A stretch of 5,927 nt of DNA from an uncultured Lachnospiraceae bacterium (GTDB lineage: Bacteria > Bacillota > Clostridia > Lachnospirales > Lachnospiraceae). Both the position numbers and the translations under genes were made by a program. Below are positions 1 through 5,452 of this stretch, in pieces. The notes beneath the pieces were generated by a model, which saw only the letters and a program-made list of their open reading frames with translations, did no database searches and had not been told where the DNA came from. The DNA lies in the NCBI GenBank assembly GCA_947653315.1, contig CANTGP010000211.1, positions 1-5,927 of the forward strand. Direction: 5' to 3'. Position 1 is the first letter of the stretch. The number at the start of each line of letters is the position of its first letter.

Positions 1-2
1 AA

Positions 3-26
3 CCCTCCAGACGAAAGAAAGGAGGG
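3..26 (+). promoter_or_regulatory. GC-rich hairpin covering the toxin ribosome binding site
   Basis: CCCTCC (3-8) is perfectly complementary to GGAGGG (21-26), with a 12-base loop. The right arm is the core of the Shine-Dalgarno of the small membrane peptide gene at 35, so in its mRNA the site would be masked. Self-masked ribosome binding sites are common for type I toxin mRNAs. Read on the minus strand, the same hairpin lies about 125 bases past the relaxase stop and is followed by TT at the window edge, so it could alternatively belong to a terminator of the mobilisation operon. The bases needed to decide lie outside the window. Confidence 0.5.
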
Positions 27-34
27 CGTTGCCA

Positions 35-154
35 ATGATGATTACATATTCTGACTTAGTTCAGACTGGAATATTCATTGTTGCCCTTACAGGATTGTAT
101 TACACAATTATTATCTCCCAGGCAGCATACCGGAAATTACTGTACCAAAATTAA
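35..154 (+). CDS. Small holin-like toxin / single-pass membrane peptide (39 aa)
   Basis: This short gene starts MMITYSDLVQTG, continues through a hydrophobic stretch (about residues 12-28, rich in I, V, L, A and Y) and ends in a polar, mildly basic tail (AAYRKLLYQN). That layout, with the MxTYSDL start, one membrane segment and a short charged tail, matches the putative holin-like toxins of Firmicutes, relatives of the TxpA/type I toxin peptides. Such peptides insert in the cytoplasmic membrane and are usually silenced by an antisense RNA. A strong Shine-Dalgarno (AAAGGAGGG, 18-26) sits 8 bases before the first of two adjacent ATGs (35 and 38). The gene converges on the relaxase gene and their stop codons share four bases (151-154). 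It is visibly AT-richer than the mobilisation operon. The family call rests on pattern resemblance; toxicity is inferred and no antitoxin RNA is identified. It could also be a harmless membrane peptide. Confidence 0.72.
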   Translation: MMITYSDLVQTGIFIVALTGLYYTIIISQAAYRKLLYQN

Positions 155-1599
155 ATTTCCATTTCCGTGCTTTTCCCCTTTTTCTTCGGTACCGTTTTTT
201 TGTTTTTCACGCTTTCCGTCCCCGTCCTTTCCCCCAAAATCTTTTCCACGTTGCTTTTTACGTGTTCCAGTTCTTTTACTTTTTCTTTTGTTTCCTTCAC
301 TTCCGCATTCAGGATTTTCCGTTCCTCAAGATATTGTTTGTGCTGGTCTATCATCTGCCGGATATCAAGGAAAGATGTGTCGATCCCGTTTTTCTTCATG
401 TAAATTTCGGCCACATTGAAAAGCAGGATTTCCTCTTTATGTTCTGCCAGGAAGCTGCTTCCCGCGGTTTCCCGCTTTGCCCGTGCCGCTACTTTTTTGT
501 ATTTTACGTAATTCTGGCTGTACTTAATTTTTTCCGAAAGCATCTTCCGTTCCTTTTCCACGGTATCCAGTTTTCCCGTAAGTTCATCCCGCATGAGACG
601 GTTTTCCTCCAGTTGCCGGTCCAGTTCCCCTTCCGTGGTCAGCCCGTGCTGCTCAAGGTAGTTCATGGTTTTTACCATGGCATTGATGTTTGCCATTACC
701 AGTGCATGTTCATATCCTCTAGACTGCTGTGCCTTTATGTTTTTGGAAATGTCCACAATGAGGTTTATCCCTTTTTCCGGTTTGCGCCTGCTTCCTCCGG
801 ATGCATTTTTCCGTTTTTCGGTATCCCGTGTTTTTGCTTTTTCTTCCGTAAAAACAAAATCCTTGTCCTCGATCCGGCGTTTGATGACGTCTTTCGTGTA
901 TGCGGGTCCGATGGTCTTCGTCCTGGTAAACTTAACCTGTCCCTCCGACGTTGCCCTGAACCGCAGGAGGGTGTTGGTTTCTTCGTGGTCAAACCCTTCC
1001 ATTTCCATGATACGGAGGAAATCTTCATAACTTTCCGCTTCCTTTACCGCTGCATCGATGGCGTCTTTTATTTTGTCACGCCATGCCTTGTCATCGTCCG
1101 TCCCTTCATACTGGTACCAGCTTTTTCCCTTTTTCCCCGTTTTCCGTTCGATGACTGACAGACCGTTATCGCGGCAGACTTTGTCATTGATGTTGAACAT
1201 TTTATTTTTATGCCAGGAAGGCATGTGGTATTTTTTGTAATCCACAAAAGACGTTGCGTTGAAAATGATGTGGTTATGGATATGCCCTTTGTCAACGTGG
1301 GTTGCAATAACATATTCGTATTTTCCGTCCAGCATGCAGTCGGCAAACTCCCGCCCGATCTCATGCGCCTTTTCCGGCGTAATGTCATCATCAGGGGAAA
1401 AGGACTGGATCAGGTGGTAAGCAATCCTGCTTCCGCTTCCCGCCTTTTCCCCCGTCATCTGCATTTCCAAATCCGCAGCCGGAACCGAACAGCCGAAAGA
1501 GGATACCAAATCCCCGTTTTCCGTTTTGCCGGGATTGCAGATGTAATCGATTGCCTTTTTCAGGGTACTTTTGATTGGTTTGATTTTTGATACCGCCAT
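151..1599 (-). CDS. MobA/VirD2-type relaxase (mobilisation nuclease), 482 aa
   Basis: This is a site- and strand-specific DNA transesterase that nicks the transfer origin, stays covalently bound to the 5' end through a tyrosine and leads the strand into the recipient. The N-terminal 150 residues carry the relaxase (PF03432) signatures: a likely catalytic tyrosine at Y19 (AIDYICNPGKT), the GSGSRIAYHLIQSF segment at 54-67, and the metal-binding histidine motif HVDKGHIHNHIIF at 101-113 with H101, H106, H108 and H110. The C-terminal half (about 320-455) is charged and heptad-like, consistent with a coiled coil, and the last 25 residues are lysine-rich, as expected for partner or DNA contact. All motifs look intact and the length is normal for the family. 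The ATG follows a modest AGGAAAG site that overlaps the mobC stop, with 7 bases between the genes, so translation is probably coupled. The stop lies inside TTAA shared with the convergent small gene. Confidence 0.93.
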   Translation of the reverse strand: MAVSKIKPIKSTLKKAIDYICNPGKTENGDLVSSFGCSVPAADLEMQMTGEKAGSGSRIAYHLIQSFSPDDDITPEKAHEIGREFADCMLDGKYEYVIATHVDKGHIHNHIIFNATSFVDYKKYHMPSWHKNKMFNINDKVCRDNGLSVIERKTGKKGKSWYQYEGTDDDKAWRDKIKDAIDAAVKEAESYEDFLRIMEMEGFDHEETNTLLRFRATSEGQVKFTRTKTIGPAYTKDVIKRRIEDKDFVFTEEKAKTRDTEKRKNASGGSRRKPEKGINLIVDISKNIKAQQSRGYEHALVMANINAMVKTMNYLEQHGLTTEGELDRQLEENRLMRDELTGKLDTVEKERKMLSEKIKYSQNYVKYKKVAARAKRETAGSSFLAEHKEEILLFNVAEIYMKKNGIDTSFLDIRQMIDQHKQYLEERKILNAEVKETKEKVKELEHVKSNVEKILGERTGTESVKNKKTVPKKKGKSTEMEI

Positions 1600-1606
1600 T
1601 TCTTTC

Positions 1607-1948
1607 CTACCGCCTGTACTTAAACAGTTCTGCCCGGATCAGCGACCACAGGAGATCCACCTGGCGTTTTACTTCCTTTATGTCGGACCGGGAAGCTGCA
1701 TCGTTGGTGTTTACCCTGTGCGCTATCTGGTTCACGTTATTCCCGATGCGGTTTACCTCATAAATCAGGTTTTTGAGTTCCGCAAAATCCACCTGTATCA
1801 CAAAACCTTCCAATGCCATTTTGCAGAGGTATGTGTTTACGCTCATGTTGTTTTCCGATGCCAGCTTTTCGATTGCCAGCTTTTCCGTTTCCGTGCACCT
1901 TAACTTTACGGTTTTGTCACGGATCCTGAACCTTTCCCTTTCCGCCAT
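1607..1948 (-). CDS. mobC: MobC-type relaxosome accessory protein (ribbon-helix-helix), 113 aa
   Basis: This is a small DNA-binding protein expected to sit at the transfer origin with the relaxase and help melt the DNA around the nick. Residues 12-48 read as a ribbon-helix-helix fold: a basic strand (TVKLRCT), then two helices (ETEKLAIEKLASEN and SVNTYLCKMAL). The segment NRIGNNVNQIAHRVN (66-80) is the hallmark of the MobC family, and a C-terminal helix (about 88-110) follows. The reading frame is open further upstream to 2002, but I chose the ATG at 1948: the protein then starts MAERERFRIRD as relatives do, and a purine-rich Shine-Dalgarno-like stretch (AAGGAAAGGGTGG on the coding strand) lies just before it. 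The first 32 bases overlap the end of topB in another frame, and the stop is 7 bases from the relaxase start. Both arrangements point to coupled translation. Confidence 0.88.
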   Translation of the reverse strand: MAERERFRIRDKTVKLRCTETEKLAIEKLASENNMSVNTYLCKMALEGFVIQVDFAELKNLIYEVNRIGNNVNQIAHRVNTNDAASRSDIKEVKRQVDLLWSLIRAELFKYRR

Positions 1949-4016
1949 TTCCACCCTTTCCTTTCTTTCCGTCAAACCGGAATACCACCTTCCCGTTTTC
2001 AAGTGCCAGTTTTGCGGAAAAGGATCCTTCCCCGTTTCGTTTATTGAAACCGCTTATGTTCCCCGTCACGCCTTTTTCCAGCAGTTGTGTCACGGCGCCA
2101 GGCGGAATTCTCTTACCCGCAATGGTTTTCATGATAAAGAAATTACAGCCTTCCTTATAACCGCTGCAGTAATAGTTTTTCTTTCCTTCACGTATTTCTT
2201 TTCCGCACGCCGGACAGTTCCCGATCCGCACCGTTTCACCGCCCAGCTTTTCACCGCCGTCACCTGACTGCCCGTTGAACTGTTTCAGGTGGCGGATGAA
2301 TTCCCGGTCGATCTGTGCCAGGAATTCTTTCCGGCTTAGCTGCCCGGAGTTTACCAGGGCAAGCTGCTCCTCATACTTCCGTGTCAGGTCTGCCGCTTTT
2401 AATTCCTCCGGGATGACGGCAATGTATTTGCGGCCGAGTTCGGTACTGATATATTTCCCTTTTTCCAGGGTGATGTATTTTCTTTTTTCCAGCTTTTTCA
2501 GGATTTCCGCCCTCGTGGCGGAAGTCCCGATTCCGTGTTTTTCCATGACTTTTATGATGTTTCCCACATTATAGCGGGCTGGCGCCTCCGTCTTCTTTTC
2601 CAGCACTTCCATGCTGTCAATGGCTGCCTTATCCCCTTCCGCCATCCTGGGCAGGATTACCATGTCCCCCTGCCCCTTTTCCTTTGCGGGCTTTAATATT
2701 TCCTTGTACCCGAGGCTGCGTATGGTCGTTCCCGCGGACTGGAACAGGTTCCCGCCGGCATCCACGGTTATTTGGGCCGATGAGTAACGGTAAGGGGGAT
2801 AAAATATGGAAATAAAGGAACGGATGACTTCGTCAAAAACATTTTTTTCCGTCTCCGGCAGGCCGGCATAAATGTTTCCCATGTCCGCATGTATGGTTGG
2901 TATGAGCGCATGGTGGTCCGTTACCTTGGCGTCATTAAAATACCTTTTGTCTGCCGTGATGTTTCCTTCCGGAATCCGGTCCACCATGTCAAGGTACTGC
3001 CCGAAACGGCAGCTCCCCAAATGCTGCCGGATCTCCCCGTAAAGGTCCATGCCAAGTGCCCTGCTGTCCGTCCTTGGGTAACTAAGCACCTTGTGTTTTT
3101 CGTAAAGCGCCTGTGCCGCCGCAAGGGTTTGTTCCGCCGTATACCCGTATTTTTTCCCGCATACCGCCTGCAGTTCCGCAAGGTTGTAAAGCATGGGGGC
3201 TTTTTCCTCCTTTTCCTCCTCCTGGTAACGTACCACGGTTCCTTCCATGCCGGACAGGGAATTCCGTTTTTTTTCCGCATCCGCACGATTCAGGAAATTT
3301 ACCGGTTTTCCTTTTTCATTCAGGAGCACGCCCTTAAATCCCTTGGCATATGTGCATTCCAAACGGTAGTATGTGGTAGGACGGAAGGCATCGATTTCCA
3401 TGTCCCTTTGGACAATCATGTTCAGCAGGGGAGTCTGGCAGCGGCCATAGGAAAGCACGGTACCTCCGGCCCCCTTTGTCAGGGTAAGCATACGGCTGTA
3501 ATTATAACCGAATTTCTGGTCGCCGGTTGCCCTTGCTTCCGCTTCCTCCAGTATGCCCTGGAACTCCTTTTCATCCTTCAGGTCTGCAAATGCCTTCCTA
3601 AGGGCCTCATCCGTCAGGGAATTTGCCCAAAGCACCTTTACGGGCTTCCTGTTGCCCGCCATACGGTAAATCCAGCTTTGGATAAGGTATCCTTCCCTTC
3701 CTGCGTCACCGGCGTTGATTAAACTGTCCACGTCACTGCGGTTTATCAGTTTTTTTATGGTTTGGAACTGTCCCTCCTTACCGGGAAGGATTTTCAGCCC
3801 GGGGGCATCCGGAAGCGGCAGGTCCTCCAGCCGCCATTTTTTATACCTGGGATCCGTTTCTTCCGGATTTTTCAGGCCGACAAGGTGTCCAAGCGCCCAT
3901 GTAACGATGTATTTACTGCCCTCCATGTAACCGTTATGGGATTCCGTCACGCCCAGCACTTTTGCCATGTCTTTTCCTGCGGACGGTTTTTCCGCAATTA
4001 CCAGTATTTTTCCCAT
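1917..4016 (-). CDS. topB: DNA topoisomerase III (type IA), element-borne, 699 aa
   Basis: This type IA topoisomerase cuts one strand through a tyrosine and passes another, decatenating or relaxing single-stranded regions. Elements of this kind often carry their own copy. The Toprim domain covers about 1-150: ILVIAEKPSAGK with metal-site E9, and NAGDAGREGY at 101-110 with D104 and E108. The catalytic domain holds SYGRCQTP (189-196), the active-site tyrosine Y313 in LSYPRTDSRAL, DHHALIPT (367-374) and HGIGTSATRA (494-503). A C-terminal zinc-ribbon-like segment has C601, C604, C617 and C624. Length and order are typical. Departures are G106 where many family members have the second Toprim Asp (glycine is also common in Gram-positive TopB), Y110 in place of the usual Glu after REG, and DQKFGYNYSR (166-175) in place of the common DWLVGxNxSR. 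The start has a perfect AAGGAGG nine bases upstream (4026-4032). A structured 87-base leader precedes the gene, and the Gly/Lys-rich tail overlaps mobC. Confidence 0.95.
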   Translation of the reverse strand: MGKILVIAEKPSAGKDMAKVLGVTESHNGYMEGSKYIVTWALGHLVGLKNPEETDPRYKKWRLEDLPLPDAPGLKILPGKEGQFQTIKKLINRSDVDSLINAGDAGREGYLIQSWIYRMAGNRKPVKVLWANSLTDEALRKAFADLKDEKEFQGILEEAEARATGDQKFGYNYSRMLTLTKGAGGTVLSYGRCQTPLLNMIVQRDMEIDAFRPTTYYRLECTYAKGFKGVLLNEKGKPVNFLNRADAEKKRNSLSGMEGTVVRYQEEEKEEKAPMLYNLAELQAVCGKKYGYTAEQTLAAAQALYEKHKVLSYPRTDSRALGMDLYGEIRQHLGSCRFGQYLDMVDRIPEGNITADKRYFNDAKVTDHHALIPTIHADMGNIYAGLPETEKNVFDEVIRSFISIFYPPYRYSSAQITVDAGGNLFQSAGTTIRSLGYKEILKPAKEKGQGDMVILPRMAEGDKAAIDSMEVLEKKTEAPARYNVGNIIKVMEKHGIGTSATRAEILKKLEKRKYITLEKGKYISTELGRKYIAVIPEELKAADLTRKYEEQLALVNSGQLSRKEFLAQIDREFIRHLKQFNGQSGDGGEKLGGETVRIGNCPACGKEIREGKKNYYCSGYKEGCNFFIMKTIAGKRIPPGAVTQLLEKGVTGNISGFNKRNGEGSFSAKLALENGKVVFRFDGKKGKGGNGGKGKVQDP
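1951..1964 (-). promoter_or_regulatory. Ribosome binding site of mobC inside the end of topB
   Basis: On the coding strand the run AAAGGAAAGGGTGG ends two bases before the ATG at 1948. It is all purine except for one T and offers several overlapping AGGA/GGG matches to the anti-Shine-Dalgarno. It supports the 1948 start over the upstream in-frame ATG at 2002. The same bases code for part of the Gly/Lys-rich tail of topoisomerase III. Confidence 0.55.
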
Positions 4017-4038
4017 GTCCTTCTTCCTCCTTATTATT

Positions 4039-4099
4039 TGGCCGGACAGGACACGCCGGGGAAATACATTGGCGTAAACCGGCCATTCCCTGGCGTGTC
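4039..4099 (-). promoter_or_regulatory. Structured intergenic element before topB: 14-base inverted repeat with possible pseudoknot
   Basis: Bases 4050-4063 (GACACGCCGGGGAA) and 4086-4099 (TTCCCTGGCGTGTC) are inverted copies over 14 positions with one difference (4058 against 4091). The difference is an A-C mismatch in the topB mRNA but a G-U wobble if the plus strand is transcribed. Inside the 22-base loop, CCGGCCA (4079-4085) is complementary to TGGCCGG (4039-4045), just outside the stem, so a pseudoknot is possible. The loop could instead form a small TGGC/GCCA hairpin (4070-4073 with 4082-4085). The topB Shine-Dalgarno lies 7 bases further on. No T-run follows, so this is not an ordinary terminator. 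It may be an mRNA control element, a protein-binding site or part of a transfer origin; the sequence does not say which. Confidence 0.5.
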
Positions 4100-4103
4100 A
4101 TTT

Positions 4104-5435
4104 TTAACGGCCCGCTTCCTGCTGCTTCTGCTGCACGGGTTCCCTTTTCCCGTTTTCATTTTTTATTTCGTTTTTATACCTGTTCAGTTTATCAATTACC
4201 GAACCCTTTTGGACGGGTTGCTTCGGTTGTTTATCATTTTCCATGAAGATGTGCATGAATTTGGCATCCACGTATTTTAATGCCCTGCCGTCCTGTTTCA
4301 CGGCTTCCGTGCACAGTTCCGGCGTCTGTTCCTTCACATACTCCAGTGCCCTGCCGTCCTGCCTTACGGCTTCCATGCACAGCTCCGGTGTCTGTTCCTT
4401 CACGTATTCCAGCGACATGCCGTTCTGTTTCACGGCAGCCATGCACAGTTCCGGCGTCTGTTCCTCCGCAAATTCCAGCGCCATGCCATTCTGGTTTACC
4501 GCCGCCATACGGATTTCCGGTGTCTGCCCGTTTACGAAATCCAGTGCCATGCCGTCTTTCTTTACCGCTTCCATGCAGATTTCCGGTGTCTGCCCGTTTA
4601 CATACCATAATGCAAGACCGTCCTGCCTTACGGCTTCCATGCACAGTTCCGGCGTCTGTTCCTTCACGTATTCCAATGCCATGCCGTTCTGTTTCACGGC
4701 TTCCATGCAGATTTCCGGTGTTTGGTTTTCCATATGCTCCAGCGCCGTTCCATCCTTCTTTACCGCTTCCAGGTCCGCCTTCCTTCCCAAACGGTCAAAG
4801 GACTGGATTGCCCCGTTTATCCAGTCCAGCATTCCCTTGTATGCTTCCAGCATTTGGCGCGGTATCCCGGATAAAACATGGGAAGGTTCCGTTTCCCTTC
4901 CGGACACTTCCCTTCCCCCTATCAGACGGAACGCATTTGCCAGGTGTTCACCCGTCTGCCGGAATTCGCTTTCGATGTTGTCAAGCGTCCGTATGTCCTT
5001 TTCCAGTTCTGAAATGATATCCTTTAATCCGTTCCGGAGTTCTTCCAGCTTTTCCCGTATTCCCGTCCCTTCCAGGAAGGAATGCAGTTTTACTTCACCG
5101 CCCTGCCGTATGGCGGCAATCCATTCCCGTCCTTTTTGTGCGGTATGTCCGGCAAGGTCCCGTACCGACCGGAGAAGCTCCTGTCCCTTCCCGGACATTG
5201 CCCCGTAAACCTCCGCCGTCCTGTCTTTTATGCCGTCTCCCTGTATTTGGGAGAGCTGGTCCATAAAGGCACTTAACCGGGCATTCAACATCCTGATCTC
5301 ATTCTCCATGCTTTCCATCTGCCTTACCAGTCCTTCCGCATACCCGTATTCCGGTGACTGGTTCTGCCGGAGCAGGGAAAGTACCTGCTGCATTACTTCC
5401 AAATCATTCAAAATTTTCGCTTCCGCCATTTCCAT
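4104..5435 (-). CDS. DUF6674-like / DUF4116-repeat protein of unknown function, 443 aa
   Basis: No biochemical function is known to me. The N-terminal half (about 5-175) is helical and charged and resembles the DUF6674 proteins of Clostridia mobile elements: an opening ILNDLEVMQQVLSLLRQN, a coiled segment at 34-65, and a later EKDIRTLDNIESEFRQTGEHL region. The C-terminal half (222-397) is eight repeats of exactly 22 residues with consensus MEAVKQNGMALEYVKEQTPELC, the pattern of DUF4116 repeats; the eighth is degenerate after position 13. A basic, glutamine-rich tail (about 400-443) follows. There is no signal peptide or membrane segment, so it is probably cytoplasmic. The ATG at 5435 has AAGGAGG six bases upstream (5442-5448); a second in-frame ATG at codon 3 is less well spaced. 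It lies 17 bases after the upstream gene and 87 bases before topB, which suggests a role in element transfer or maintenance. The DUF4116 call is firmer than DUF6674. Confidence 0.8.
   Translation of the reverse strand: MEMAEAKILNDLEVMQQVLSLLRQNQSPEYGYAEGLVRQMESMENEIRMLNARLSAFMDQLSQIQGDGIKDRTAEVYGAMSGKGQELLRSVRDLAGHTAQKGREWIAAIRQGGEVKLHSFLEGTGIREKLEELRNGLKDIISELEKDIRTLDNIESEFRQTGEHLANAFRLIGGREVSGRETEPSHVLSGIPRQMLEAYKGMLDWINGAIQSFDRLGRKADLEAVKKDGTALEHMENQTPEICMEAVKQNGMALEYVKEQTPELCMEAVRQDGLALWYVNGQTPEICMEAVKKDGMALDFVNGQTPEIRMAAVNQNGMALEFAEEQTPELCMAAVKQNGMSLEYVKEQTPELCMEAVRQDGRALEYVKEQTPELCTEAVKQDGRALKYVDAKFMHIFMENDKQPKQPVQKGSVIDKLNRYKNEIKNENGKREPVQQKQQEAGR
4245..4772 (-). repeat. Eight in-frame 66-bp tandem repeats (DUF4116-type, 22 aa each)
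   Basis: The coding repeats fall at 4707-4772, 4641-4706, 4575-4640, 4509-4574, 4443-4508, 4377-4442, 4311-4376 and 4245-4310, in order of translation. There is no insertion or deletion between units. DNA identity is high in places: the first 27 plus-strand bases of the units at 4311 and 4641 are identical. Each unit holds AV(K/R/N)(Q/K)(N/D)G(x)(A/S)L, and most end QTPE(L/I)C. Near-identical units of one length suggest growth by unequal recombination or slippage. Confidence 0.9.
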
Positions 5436-5452
5436 GTCCTTCCTCCTTTTTC

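Noticed and set aside
95..145. Possible minus-strand promoter (TACAAT or GATAAT as -10) for an antitoxin RNA inside the toxin gene
   Set aside because: No acceptable -35 element is found at the right spacing and there is no extended -10. AT-rich sequence gives such matches by chance.
262..1158. Long plus-strand open frame (298 codons) opposite the relaxase gene
   Set aside because: Its product is rich in F, C and P with no family-like motif, it lacks a ribosome binding site, and the minus-strand frame carries clear relaxase motifs. It is a shadow of the purine-rich coding strand.
1949..2002. Earlier mobC start at 2002 (131 residues)
   Set aside because: The extra 18 residues lie in the topB coding region, lack a good ribosome binding site and do not resemble MobC N-termini. 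The ATG at 1948 has a purine-rich site directly upstream.
2889..3722. Plus-strand open frame (277 codons) opposite topB
   Set aside because: It lies entirely within the topB coding region, whose minus-strand frame holds all type IA topoisomerase motifs. Nothing recognisable appears in the plus-strand product.
4039..4099. Rho-independent terminator between the DUF4116 gene and topB
   Set aside because: The stem is strong but no T-run follows on either strand, and the downstream genes lack an evident promoter of their own.
4245..4772. Regular 66-bp repeats considered as a CRISPR array
   Set aside because: The units are contiguous, in frame and variable along their whole length, with no alternation of constant repeats and unique spacers. 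They encode a protein repeat.
4243..5208. Plus-strand open frame (321 codons) with repeated SSGVC-type segments
   Set aside because: The repeats simply mirror the 66-bp tandem repeats of the minus-strand gene. It has no ribosome binding site and a Ser/Cys/Pro composition typical of an antisense shadow.
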